The position numbers were made by a program, and so were the translations under genes. Under the pieces are notes generated by a model. That model saw only the letters and a list, made by a program, of their open reading frames with translations, did not search any database and was not told where the DNA came from. A DNA stretch of 64,000 nt from an uncultured Christensenella sp. (GTDB taxonomy: Bacteria > Bacillota > Clostridia > Christensenellales > UBA3700): contig CAJUBA010000002.1 in NCBI GenBank assembly GCA_910584635.1, forward strand, positions 62,001 to 126,000, written 5' to 3'. Positions 35,376-44,125 of the stretch are shown piece by piece (position 1 is the first letter of the stretch; each line of letters begins with the position of its first letter).

Positions 35376-36494
35376 TTATTTAAGATTTTCGGGGTTGAGA
35401 ACCTTAAGTTCGTCAAGCGTAAAAATACCGTCTTTTCTTATAAGTTTATCGTCGAAATATATTTCTCCGCCGCCCATTTCTTTTGTCTGCACAAGTACCA
35501 AATCCCAATGAATTGCGGAGTTGTTGCCGTTGAAGGCGTCGTCGTAGCACGCTCCCGGCGTAAAGTGTATGGAGCCGCTGATTTTCTCGTCGAAAAGTAT
35601 ATCCCCCATCGCTTTGGTAATGAAAGGATTGACGCCCATTGCAAATTCTCCTACGTATCTCGCGCCGTCGTCGGTATCGAATATTTTATTGATTGCGTCG
35701 GTTTTATCCGACGTCGCTTTTACTATCTTGCCGTCCTTAAATTCAAGACGGATATTATCGAATCTTATTCCGTTGCAAACAGAGGGTACATTATACGATA
35801 TAACGCCGTTTACGCTGTCTTTTACGGGCGCAGTATATACTTCGCCGTCGGGAATATTTCTGCGTCCCGCGCACTTTACTCCGCCTATGCCTTTAATTGA
35901 GAAAGTAATATCCGTTCCCTTTCCTACTATCCTAACTTTATCCGTTTTATTCATAAGTTCTACCAAAGGCGTCATCGCTCTTTCCATTTTGGAATAATCG
36001 AGATTGCATACGTTGAAATACAAATCTTCAAACGCTTCCGTACTCATACCCGACATTTGGCTCATGCCCTGCGTAGGATATCTCAATACGCACCATTTGG
36101 TATTCGCTACTCTTCTTTCATGATGTACGGGATGGGAATAACCGACGTTGTAAATATTTCGCCTATCTTCGGGAACATCGGAAAGTTCGTAAGCGTTTTC
36201 TCCCCCTCTTATCCCGATATACGCCTGCATTTTATCCATTCTGTAGCAAGCGAAATCGCGCATTCTTTCCGCAAATTCCTTATCCATATCCAAAAGAATT
36301 TGTCTTTGTACTTTATTATCGTATATTTCCACAAACGGGTAGGCTCCCGCCAAACGCGCTTGTTTGACTAACGCGTTTACTAGTTGATAATCCACGCCGG
36401 TGGCTTCTATCAAGATATTTTCTCCCTTCTTTAATTCGCAAGAAAAATTTATAAGATTCTTCGCCAAAACGTTTATTCTTTCATCGGTAAGCAT
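35376..36494 (-). CDS. M29-family aminopeptidase
   Basis: 372 residues, usual for the AmpS/AmpT/PepS family of two-metal aminopeptidases. Metal ligands can be placed: Glu in RRNIPDGEVYTAP, Glu in VGEFAMGVNP, His in GSIHFTPG and the HxD pair in SAIHWDLV. Cytoplasmic, releases N-terminal residues from peptides. An AAAGGAG ribosome site precedes the ATG. It is divergent from fba. Confidence 0.92.
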   Translation of the reverse strand: MLTDERINVLAKNLINFSCELKKGENILIEATGVDYQLVNALVKQARLAGAYPFVEIYDNKVQRQILLDMDKEFAERMRDFACYRMDKMQAYIGIRGGENAYELSDVPEDRRNIYNVGYSHPVHHERRVANTKWCVLRYPTQGMSQMSGMSTEAFEDLYFNVCNLDYSKMERAMTPLVELMNKTDKVRIVGKGTDITFSIKGIGGVKCAGRRNIPDGEVYTAPVKDSVNGVISYNVPSVCNGIRFDNIRLEFKDGKIVKATSDKTDAINKIFDTDDGARYVGEFAMGVNPFITKAMGDILFDEKISGSIHFTPGACYDDAFNGNNSAIHWDLVLVQTKEMGGGEIYFDDKLIRKDGIFTLDELKVLNPENLK

Positions 36495-36632
36495 ATCGCA
36501 ATCTCCTTTCTCCCCGCATTTTCGGGGTCGATACTTATATTATATCCCATTAAAAAGTTTTTGCAATAATTTTTTCCCAAATATTCTATTTGCCGACAAG
36601 ACCAGTCGAGTCGCTCAATAAAACGAAAATAC

Positions 36633-36661
36633 TTGCAATTTATTTTCGCGTGTGTTAAAAT
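36633..36661 (+). promoter_or_regulatory. fba promoter
   Basis: -35 TTGCAA (36633-36638), a 17-bp spacer and -10 TAAAAT (36656-36661), 31 nt before the fba ATG. Confidence 0.78.
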
Positions 36662-36692
36662 CAATGTGATAATAAATTTGGAGGTCATTTAT

Positions 36693-37646
36693 ATGCCACT
36701 TGTAACATCAAAAGAAATGTTTAAGAAAGCGTACGCAGGTCATTATGCAATCGGCGCTTTCAACGTAAACAATATGGAAATCATCCAAGGAATCGTAGAG
36801 GCTGCTACCGAAGAAAACGCTCCTCTTATTCTTCAAGTATCGTCCGGCGCAAGAAAGTACGCTAACCCGACTTATCTTCGTAAAATGGTTGAAGCGGCGG
36901 AAGAAGTAAGCCATCTTCCCATCTGTCTTCACCTCGACCACGGCGACACTTTCGAACTTTGTAAAAGTTGTATCGACGGCGGATTCAACTCCGTAATGAT
37001 CGACGGAAGCCACCACTCTTTCAAGGATAATATCGAACTTACAAAGAAAGTCGTAGAATACGCTCACGACCACGGCGTAACGGTAGAAGGCGAACTCGGA
37101 CGTCTTGCAGGCGTTGAAGACGACGTAAAAGTTTCCGCAGAAGACAGTTCCTATACCCGTCCAGAAGAAGTAGAAGAATTCGTAACCAAGACCGGCGTTG
37201 ACTCTTTGGCTATCGCTATCGGAACTTCGCACGGCGCTTTCAAATTCAAGCCGGGTACAAAACCCCAACTTCGTTTTGACATTCTCGAAGAAGTAAGCAG
37301 AAGACTTCCCGAATTCCCGATCGTACTTCACGGCGCTTCGTCCGTACCGCAAGAATTCGTTAAGATCGTAAACGAAAACGGCGGCAAACTCAACGACGCT
37401 ATCGGCGTACCCGAAGATATGCTTCGTCAAGCCGCTTCTATGGCAGTATGTAAGATAAACATCGACTCCGATTTGAGAATGGCTTGCACCGCAGGTATCC
37501 GCAAGCACTTTGTAGAGCATCCCGATCACTTCGATCCCAGACAGTATCTCGGCGACGCTAGAGCGAATATCAAATATATCGTTAAGCACAAACTTGTCAA
37601 CGTACTCGGTTGCGCAGGCAAGGCTGACGAAATTCTCGGAAAGTAA
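36693..37646 (+). CDS. fba: fructose-1,6-bisphosphate aldolase, class II
   Basis: 317 residues from the ATG at 36693, 8 nt after GGAGG; the longer frame starts inside the promoter. Zinc-dependent cleavage of fructose-1,6-bisphosphate in glycolysis. Zinc ligands are in LHLDHGD and the histidines of IGTSHG and LHGASSVP; the phosphate-binding VKINIDSDLRMA loop is intact. Codons are optimised in a way typical of highly expressed genes (strong use of CTT, CGT and AAC). It is monocistronic, with a strong terminator. Confidence 0.96.
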   Translation: MPLVTSKEMFKKAYAGHYAIGAFNVNNMEIIQGIVEAATEENAPLILQVSSGARKYANPTYLRKMVEAAEEVSHLPICLHLDHGDTFELCKSCIDGGFNSVMIDGSHHSFKDNIELTKKVVEYAHDHGVTVEGELGRLAGVEDDVKVSAEDSSYTRPEEVEEFVTKTGVDSLAIAIGTSHGAFKFKPGTKPQLRFDILEEVSRRLPEFPIVLHGASSVPQEFVKIVNENGGKLNDAIGVPEDMLRQAASMAVCKINIDSDLRMACTAGIRKHFVEHPDHFDPRQYLGDARANIKYIVKHKLVNVLGCAGKADEILGK

Positions 37647-37672
37647 TCTTTATAAAAGCAAAGAAAATACAA

Positions 37673-37697
37673 ATACCCTCGCGAACTGCGAGGGTAT
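37673..37697 (+). terminator. terminator of fba
   Basis: Perfect 10-bp stem ATACCCTCGC/GCGAGGGTAT with a 5-nt loop and six T. Confidence 0.92.
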
Positions 37698-37718
37698 TTT
37701 TTATATACAACTTAAATA

Positions 37719-38174
37719 CTATTCCTCTCTACTGTCAAACGTCTTTTTTTGTAACAACGACAGTCTTAGATTTATTGCGGTAATTATTATCAACGCAAGA
37801 TACATAACCATTATAATTACGTTGTGAATCGTAACGTATTCTCTTTTTAACGCTATCAAAATCATGCTGCCGATTAAACATAACGAATTACCGACCAAAG
37901 TCATAATTGTAAGTTTGTTGTTTTCCTTGTAAAAATTCACAGCGTTGAATATGATTATAAATATTGTAGACAATGCGATAAAATAGGTCAAAAACGCTAT
38001 GCCCTGCAACAGCATATTCGGCTCCATCAAATACGAAACGTACTCTACTTCTGACACGTTATTCGGTTCGGTTAACGAAACGATTTTTACGCTGTCGGGC
38101 ATAATTTCCAGAATGAAAATGATACATGAGATAACTAAGTTTAGTAGACTATTTATTTTTAATCTGTTTTTCAT
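37719..38174 (-). CDS. four-TM membrane protein of unknown function
   Basis: 151 residues with four predicted membrane helices (about 8-25, 52-78, 88-106, 115-137). The ATG at 38174 lies 8 nt after AGGAGG; an ATG 4 nt upstream is too close to the ribosome site. Between helices 1 and 2 there is a short outside loop (DSVKIVSLTEPNNVSEVEYVSYL). No family is recognised. A short hydrophobic frame overlaps its 5' end and may be the remains of a partner. Confidence 0.6.
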   Translation of the reverse strand: MKNRLKINSLLNLVISCIIFILEIMPDSVKIVSLTEPNNVSEVEYVSYLMEPNMLLQGIAFLTYFIALSTIFIIIFNAVNFYKENNKLTIMTLVGNSLCLIGSMILIALKREYVTIHNVIIMVMYLALIIITAINLRLSLLQKKTFDSREE

Positions 38175-38283
38175 TCATTTGTCCTCCTAATTTAATACTT
38201 TGCAATACGATAGAAACAAAAAATAACGCTGTAATTACTAAATTATACGCAGTAATATATTTTTGCATAATACATATATACAT
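38149..38283 (-). other. short hydrophobic open frame, possible gene remnant
   Basis: A 44-codon frame from an ATG at 38283 overlaps the next gene by 26 nt. The same frame is open back to 38379 without any start codon and encodes two hydrophobic stretches (LSIVSIIFSSICGIGSL and YNLVITALFFVSIVLQS). It looks like the 3' part of a small membrane-protein gene that has lost its beginning. It could also be chance. Confidence 0.3.
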
Positions 38284-38467
38284 CAAACTTCCTATGCCGC
38301 ATATAGATGAAAATATAATGGATACAATGCTTAATTTCTTGTGATTCCGCTTTTGTTTTGACCTATATTTTCCTACTGATTATATATTACCATAACTTTT
38401 TGTAAATATGCAATACCCAAAATAAATAACTGCCCTATTTTTTAGTTGATTTAGATAAAAACCAAAA

Positions 38468-38967
38468 CGCCGCTCTTACGAGCGACGCTTTGGCTACGTC
38501 CCGATTTTGTGAGGCATCGGGTACGTAAATATTATGGATTTTTGGCTATGTTATAAAACTACTGCGCTGCGCTAGTTTTTCTACCTGTCGATATCTTAAT
38601 TCGTCTCCTGCTCTCGTCCTATCTTCACAGTTCTCTTCCTTACTTTTTGACAATCTATTTGTTGTTTATTTATAGCGTTTAGATACTATATAAATTATTT
38701 AACAAATTTGTGAAATGATTTTTCCCCAAAGGCATCGCCCGTTTGGGCGACACCCTCGGATACGCTCCCATTTTAAGGATGGACACGGAAGCGCAATTAG
38801 GATATAGGGCTGACCTTATTATCTTCTCATATATTCTCAATTTCTTATAAGGAATTAGAAAAAGTTTGAATTAGAAAAGTTATAAGCGAACCGTTCCCCA
38901 AGTCGCCGCCCTTACGGGCGACGTCCCGGTTACGTTTCCGAATAGTGTAGGTGGGTATCGGAAACGT
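38468..38967. repeat. three copies of a two-hairpin intergenic repeat
   Basis: The gene-free stretch 38380-39376 contains three related GC-rich units, at about 38468-38527, 38735-38785 and 38902-38967. Each starts with a GCCC/GGGC-type hairpin (for example TCGCCC-GTTT-GGGCGA at 38735-38750) and continues into an ACGtcCCg block; units 1 and 3 close a second hairpin (ACGTTTCCGA at 38932-38941 with TCGGAAACGT at 38958-38967). Spacing is irregular. No start codons or ribosome sites go with them. The remainder of the stretch is AT-rich and shows nothing I recognise. Confidence 0.6.
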
Positions 38968-39376
38968 AAAAAGTTAGAACATAGGGGGGCTTCCGCATGT
39001 ATTTTACGTTAAAACCCTATCCGCCTATTTCATAATTTCAATATACGTTTTCTTTGAAATTTGAACGGCGTTTTGCTCCAGACAAAATTCATTCTTTTGT
39101 CGTAAATATTATACCAAATTTTTCAAGTGATTTCCATAGTTTTTATGTTTATAACAGTTAACATCGTGTCAACAAAACATAACAAACATGTCAACAATTG
39201 TTAACTTTTGTCGATTTTAGTAATTTTTTATGTTAAAAAAATGTAACAACGCGCATTAAACGCTATTTTCAACTATCCTATCAAGCGGTTTGACAAAACA
39301 ATAAAATCACGTTGAATCTTACGGTAAATCAACGCGATTTTTAATTAAATTTACGATATAATTTACTATACTTCTA

Positions 39377-39856
39377 TCAAATACAAATACCGTGCAGAAT
39401 GCTGCTTGAAAGAAGATGTCTTTGAATAATATTCTGCATTTGCGCGCTGCTGTCGTACACGCTTAGTTCGGATAAAATAATGCTCATAAAATTGTGAAGT
39501 TCAAGCAACTTGTACATCGATTGCTTTATCGGCATTCTTTCAACCGAAACGAAAATTTCTCCGGTAATATTTGCCATACCCGCGACGAGCGTTTTGTTTT
39601 TATTCGCGCTTTGAAGTATAAAATCCATTATTTCGGAGTTGCGTGATATAAAAACTGCGTCCATAGACGAAATTATTTTGGCTATCGTGGTGCAACGCTT
39701 GCAAAATTCCGCGCATTTATCCGTCATATAAACTGGAATAGGATAAGAAAATAAATGAGATTGCGAAGACTTTCTTTCCCTGTCCAATTTATCGAATTCC
39801 TCGTTCATTTTGCGTATCTGCTCTTCGCTCGCGATTAAATCAAACTCGTCTTGCAT
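39377..39856 (-). CDS. hypothetical cytoplasmic protein
   Basis: 159 residues with a good AAGGAGAAAGAT ribosome site before the ATG. It begins with a charged helix (EEQIRKMNEEFDKLDRERKSS), followed by a Cys-containing segment (DKCAEFCKRCTTIAKIISS) and mixed alpha/beta sequence with no membrane helix or signal peptide. CxxxCxxC (in CAEFCKRC) might bind a metal. I do not recognise the family. It is divergent from the esterase-like gene at 39996. Confidence 0.6.
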   Translation of the reverse strand: MQDEFDLIASEEQIRKMNEEFDKLDRERKSSQSHLFSYPIPVYMTDKCAEFCKRCTTIAKIISSMDAVFISRNSEIMDFILQSANKNKTLVAGMANITGEIFVSVERMPIKQSMYKLLELHNFMSIILSELSVYDSSAQMQNIIQRHLLSSSILHGICI

Positions 39857-39959
39857 ATCTTTCTCCTTTTATATTCAGCCGTTTTATTAAATTTTATTAG
39901 GCATCTGTACCGTATATGACACAATTAAAGTATTTTCTTGCATAATTTTCTTTGTGTAG

Positions 39960-39988
39960 TTGCAATTTGACGAGATAACGATTATAAT
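39960..39988 (+). promoter_or_regulatory. strong promoter directly abutting a start codon
   Basis: -35 TTGCAA (39960-39965), a 17-bp spacer and -10 TATAAT (39983-39988). The ATG at 39996 is 7 nt after the -10 box, so the mRNA should begin with or just before AUG. There is no ribosome site. Confidence 0.7.
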
Positions 39989-39995
39989 AATCTAT

Positions 39996-41654
39996 ATGGA
40001 AACCAATTTGATATCGCCCAGCACGCTCTGGGCAAATTACGATGCCGATGCGGTCAAACTCAGATCCAATTTCATAAAATACGATACATCCGAAAACGGA
40101 ATCGTAGATTTTGAAGTGTATTTGAGTTGCGAGGAAGAGGACAAAAGTACAAGCCTTACCTACTGTTACGGCAAAATTCCAAAAGACAATTATAAAAACG
40201 CTACTTTGATTTATATAAGCGGTTTCAAATCAGATTTAAGCAACGAAGTATTCGACAACTTCTTACCGAAGGGTTACGCCGTAGTCTGTTTTGATTATAA
40301 AGGTAAAACCGATGACAAATCAAAGCATACGATTTATCCCGATTCGCTCAGTTACGCCAATTTGGCGTTCAGCGCAAGACATCTTGACGGATTTGTCAAA
40401 TCGCCCAAAGATTCCTGCGTATTCATTTGGAGCAAAATGTGCCGCAACGTAATTACCTTTGTAAAAAAACTTTTGGGCGAAGACAACAAAATTTATTTGC
40501 GATCTTCTCTCGAAGGCGGTAATATTCTGTGGCAAGTCGCGGGTATGGACAAACGCGTCGAAGGCGTAATCGCCGCAAACAACGCGGGTTGGGAGGAAAG
40601 CAGAGGTCTTTTCAGATTCTCCGAAAGTCCCGATGAGTTTAATTTTTCAGAAGAAAAAATCAAGTGGATGAGCGCTTGCGCCCCGCAATCATACGCAAAA
40701 TTCGTCGAGTGTCCCGTGCTTTTCGTTTCGGGAACAAACTCTTCTTTGACAAGCATAGACAGAGTGGAAAAAACCTTTTCGCTTACAAAAAACAACGGAG
40801 ATAATCTCGCGTGTCTTTGCTCCAATCTTTTCAATACTATGAACGCGCGTGCAAAAACCTGTCTTACTATTTGGCTTGATAAGGTATACTACAATCAGCC
40901 GCGTCCCAAAGCGCCTACCGCCGCGTTTGAAATCATTGACGGACAACTTTGCGTAAAAATGGATTACGACGCTTCTATAGAAATAGAAAAAATAGAAGTG
41001 CATTACTGTTACAACGAAATAAACAGCGAACTTAGGCATTGGAACAAAAACATACTCTCCTCTGCAAATCCCATAACGCAAATACCGGTTAGATTGGGAG
41101 ATACGCAGGTGTTCGCTTACGCGTCGGTACATTATAAAGACGGACAGTTCTACTCTTCTCTGCCTATAATGTTCAGATTGGACGGAGTCGATATAGAGAG
41201 AGTCGCTTCAAAACGTTCGCATATCGTATACGAACGCAAAGACGGTCTTGACGCGTGGGTTGTAGACAACAACAACGGCGAATATTTTATGCCGGAACTC
41301 AAAGCGGGAGCGTTTGACATAGTGGGCGTTACCGCAGAAAAAGGTAATCTGGCTACTTATAAAATAAGCGATAATCTTTACGAACAAAGCGAAAACAGCA
41401 TATTCCAATTTGACTGTTATTCCGAAAAGAATAGGTCGCTTTTCGTGGAAGTTTGCGTGGAAGTCGCTATGTTCAAATACGAATATTACAGAGTCGAAGC
41501 GCGACTAAGCGGCGACGAATGGCAAAAAATCGCCCTTTCGCACAACGATTTCAAGACTGCGGAAAGAGTTCCTCTCAAAGACTGGAAAAAAGTAAAAAAA
41601 CTCTCCTTCCTCAATATCGACGGAACTTTGATAAGCAATATTATTTGGGTATAA
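39996..41654 (+). CDS. acetyl-xylan-esterase/dienelactone-hydrolase-like protein without nucleophile
   Basis: 552 residues from the ATG at 39996. Residues about 20-310 follow the alpha/beta-hydrolase plan of the AXE1/DLH group (ATLIYISGF, GYAVVCFDYKGK, then LEGGNILWQVAGMDKRVEGVIAANNAGW, then CPVLFVSGTNS). At the nucleophile elbow the usual GxSxGG reads SSLEGG, so the serine position is Leu172 and the first Gly is Ser170; the histidine region is also unrecognisable. A C-terminal beta-sandwich-like part of about 230 residues follows. No signal peptide is present. It is probably a non-catalytic binding protein. The next gene, for a DUF951 protein, starts 4 nt after it. Confidence 0.75.
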   Translation: METNLISPSTLWANYDADAVKLRSNFIKYDTSENGIVDFEVYLSCEEEDKSTSLTYCYGKIPKDNYKNATLIYISGFKSDLSNEVFDNFLPKGYAVVCFDYKGKTDDKSKHTIYPDSLSYANLAFSARHLDGFVKSPKDSCVFIWSKMCRNVITFVKKLLGEDNKIYLRSSLEGGNILWQVAGMDKRVEGVIAANNAGWEESRGLFRFSESPDEFNFSEEKIKWMSACAPQSYAKFVECPVLFVSGTNSSLTSIDRVEKTFSLTKNNGDNLACLCSNLFNTMNARAKTCLTIWLDKVYYNQPRPKAPTAAFEIIDGQLCVKMDYDASIEIEKIEVHYCYNEINSELRHWNKNILSSANPITQIPVRLGDTQVFAYASVHYKDGQFYSSLPIMFRLDGVDIERVASKRSHIVYERKDGLDAWVVDNNNGEYFMPELKAGAFDIVGVTAEKGNLATYKISDNLYEQSENSIFQFDCYSEKNRSLFVEVCVEVAMFKYEYYRVEARLSGDEWQKIALSHNDFKTAERVPLKDWKKVKKLSFLNIDGTLISNIIWV

Positions 41655-41658
41655 CGAC

Positions 41659-41850
41659 GTGTTGAAATTAAGCGAACTGAAAGTCGGAGATATTCTGATA
41701 ACAAAAAAAAATCACCCGTGCGGAAGTAATCGATGGGTGGTTTTGCGTACGGGCGCAGATTTCAAATTAAAGTGCGAAGGTTGCTCGCATACAGTAGTTA
41801 TGTCAAGCGAAAACGTAAAAAAATCAGTTAAGGCGGTAATCGCCGAATAG
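41659..41850 (+). CDS. DUF951 family protein
   Basis: 63 residues, typical DUF951 size, with the family signature LKVGDILITKKNHPCGSNRWVVLRTGADFKLKCEGCSHTVVMSSENV. Two CxxC-spaced cysteines suggest a small metal-binding or nucleic-acid-binding protein. The start is GTG at 41659, 4 nt after the previous stop codon. lepB follows 13 nt later. Confidence 0.9.
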   Translation: MLKLSELKVGDILITKKNHPCGSNRWVVLRTGADFKLKCEGCSHTVVMSSENVKKSVKAVIAE

Positions 41851-41863
41851 ACGGCGGAGAATC

Positions 41864-42451
41864 ATGCAAGAAGACGGCGTAAATTTACAGGAAAATTATA
41901 ATTATATAGGCGATAGAAAAAAATCGGGAAGACTGAGCGCTCTCAATGTCTTCCTAAGCATAGTCATTATCGCGCTTCTTGTTGCCCTGATTGTTTTTAC
42001 CACAACCATCACCTCCATTAAAGTGAGAGGCGAAAGCATGATGCCCAACGTCGTCGACGGCGACAGACTTGTTTTGCTAAAACGCGGCTACTCGCTTGAA
42101 TACGGCGATATAGTGGTTTTCCACAGAGAACAGGACGAAGACGCGGCGGTAAAAAGGGTCATAGGAAAAGGCGGCGACGTCATATCTTTCGATCTTGCTC
42201 AACTCAAATGGGTGCGCAACGGCGAGTACGTCGACGAAGGCGCTTATTTTGCGGGCGAATACAGCGAAAGTTATTTTACTTCGATGCTTTTTGAATTGCA
42301 AGGCAAAGGAATAACTATCCCCGACGGACATATATTCGTGTTGGGCGACAACCGCAATATGCCCGGCTCGTATGTCTCGAAAGACAGCCACATGTACGGT
42401 CCTCTTTCCGAAGAAGACGTGCTTGGAAAAGTTATACACATTATAAAATAA
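41864..42451 (+). CDS. lepB: signal peptidase I
   Basis: 195 residues. One N-terminal membrane helix (about 26-50) is followed by the catalytic domain: Ser58 in VRGESMMPNV and Lys97 in AAVKRVIGKGGD form the dyad, and GDNRNMPGSYVSKDSHMYGP is the conserved box E. It removes signal peptides from secreted proteins, including those encoded nearby. GGAG precedes the ATG. It is followed by the ACT/PFL pair at 25 nt, so all belong to one rightward unit. Confidence 0.93.
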   Translation: MQEDGVNLQENYNYIGDRKKSGRLSALNVFLSIVIIALLVALIVFTTTITSIKVRGESMMPNVVDGDRLVLLKRGYSLEYGDIVVFHREQDEDAAVKRVIGKGGDVISFDLAQLKWVRNGEYVDEGAYFAGEYSESYFTSMLFELQGKGITIPDGHIFVLGDNRNMPGSYVSKDSHMYGPLSEEDVLGKVIHIIK

Positions 42452-42476
42452 ACCTTAACGCGAAAGGAGCGAAAAA

Positions 42477-42767
42477 ATGAAAGCAATAGTTTCCGTAGTA
42501 GGCAAAGATAAAAAAGGCATAATCGCGCAGGTATCTTCCTGCCTTTTCGACATGTCTATAAATATCGAAAACATTTCGCAGACAATCATGCAAGATTATT
42601 TCACAATGATTATGGCGGTGGATGCCAGCGAATGTTCAATCAAATTCGACGCTATAAAGCAAAACCTTAACACGCTTGCGGAACGTATGGGATTGGAGAT
42701 TCATATCCAATTGCAAAGCATATTCGACAGCATGCACCAAATCGACACAGTAAAGAAAGGACTTTGA
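42477..42767 (+). CDS. ACT-domain protein, UPF0237 type
   Basis: 96 residues: a GcvR-like ACT domain (IVSVVGKDKKGIIAQVSSCLFDMSINIENISQTIMQDYFTM) and a short helical tail. It is nearly always encoded directly before a DUF711/PFL-like gene, as here, with 1 nt between stop and start. The ligand is unknown, probably an amino acid. Confidence 0.92.
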   Translation: MKAIVSVVGKDKKGIIAQVSSCLFDMSINIENISQTIMQDYFTMIMAVDASECSIKFDAIKQNLNTLAERMGLEIHIQLQSIFDSMHQIDTVKKGL

Positions 42768-42768
42768 T

Positions 42769-44118
42769 ATGTATTCGAGCAATGAGATTATCGAAACGAT
42801 AAATATGATTTCCCAACAGCATCTCGACGTCAGAACGATTACTTTGGGAATTTCGCTGTTTGACTGTATTACCGACAGCAAAAAACGCACGTGCGAAAAA
42901 ATCTACGACAAGATAATGTCCAAAGCGGGCAACCTCGTAAAAATCGGAAACGACATTTCAGGCGAATTGGGCGTGCCTATAGTCAATAAGAGAATTTCCG
43001 TTACGCCCGTCAGCCTCATATCGGCGGCAAGCAAAGGACATCTCGAAATTATACGTACTCTCGACAAAATAGCCGACGAAACGGGCATTGACTTTTTGGG
43101 AGGCTACTCCGCTCTCGTACACAAGGCGATGACGCCTTACGAAAAGGAGTTTATTCTTTCAATTCCACAGGCGCTTTCGACTACGAATAAGATATGTTCG
43201 TCGGTCAACGTCGCGACTTCCAAAGCGGGCATAAATATGGACGCGGTCGCGTTGATGGGTAAAATCGTCAAAGAGTGCGCTTTCCTTACGAAAGACAGCG
43301 ATTCTCTCGCTTGCGCAAAACTCGTGGTATTCGCAAACGCAGTCGAGGACAACCCGTTTATGGCGGGAGCCTTTCTCGGAGCGGGCGAAGACGATACCGT
43401 CGTAAACGTAGGCGTATCGGGACCGGGCGTGGTAAAAACGGCGCTTGAAAAAGTCGACGGAGATCTCACGCAAGTAGCAGAATGTATAAAACAAACGGCG
43501 TTCAAGATAACCCGTGTGGGACAACTTGTCGCAAAGGAAGCGAGCAAAAGACTCAACGCCAGTTTCGGCATTGTCGATTTATCCCTTGCTCCTACTCCGG
43601 TAGTAGGCGATTCCGTCGCGCATATCCTTGAAGAAATAGGTCTTGAAAGCGTGGGCGCATACGGTACGACGGCATGTCTTGCTATGCTCAACGACGCCGT
43701 TAAAAAAGGCGGCATTATGGCATGTTCCAACGTAGGCGGACTGTCCGGAGCGTTTATACCGGTATCCGAAGACGCAGGAATGATAAAAGCCGCGGAATCG
43801 GGCGCGCTTAATTTGGAAAAACTCGAAGCAATGACTGCGGTATGCTCGGTCGGACTGGACATGATAGCGATACCGGGAGATACAACGGCGGAAGTAATAT
43901 CCGGAATAATCGCCGACGAGATTGCTATCGGCGTCGTAAACACGAAAACCACCGCGGTAAGGGTAATTCCCGTCTACGGCAAAAAAGCGGGCGAATACGC
44001 CGAATTCGGCGGTCTGTTGGGACGCGCTCCCATAATGAATATAAACAAATACTCTCCTGCAAAATTCATAAACCGCGGAGGAAGAATTCCCGCGCCGTTG
44101 CACAGCAACAAAAACTGA
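42769..44118 (+). CDS. PFL-like protein, UPF0210/DUF711 family
   Basis: 449 residues, full length. It begins YSSNEIIETINMISQQHLDVRTITLGISLFDC, typical of the family, and contains the GVSGPGVVKTALE, DLSLAPTPVVGDSVAHILEEIGLE and ALNDAVKKGG-like segments. It belongs to the fold of pyruvate-formate-lyase-like enzymes but lacks a glycyl-radical loop; its reaction is not established. It is paired with the ACT protein upstream, which may sense its substrate or product. Confidence 0.92.
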   Translation: MYSSNEIIETINMISQQHLDVRTITLGISLFDCITDSKKRTCEKIYDKIMSKAGNLVKIGNDISGELGVPIVNKRISVTPVSLISAASKGHLEIIRTLDKIADETGIDFLGGYSALVHKAMTPYEKEFILSIPQALSTTNKICSSVNVATSKAGINMDAVALMGKIVKECAFLTKDSDSLACAKLVVFANAVEDNPFMAGAFLGAGEDDTVVNVGVSGPGVVKTALEKVDGDLTQVAECIKQTAFKITRVGQLVAKEASKRLNASFGIVDLSLAPTPVVGDSVAHILEEIGLESVGAYGTTACLAMLNDAVKKGGIMACSNVGGLSGAFIPVSEDAGMIKAAESGALNLEKLEAMTAVCSVGLDMIAIPGDTTAEVISGIIADEIAIGVVNTKTTAVRVIPVYGKKAGEYAEFGGLLGRAPIMNINKYSPAKFINRGGRIPAPLHSNKN

Positions 44119-44125
44119 TAACGTT

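Noticed and set aside
38380..39376. Possible CRISPR array because of repeated GC-rich units
   Set aside because: Only three diverged units with unequal spacing (about 270 and 165 bp), no constant direct repeat and no cas genes nearby.
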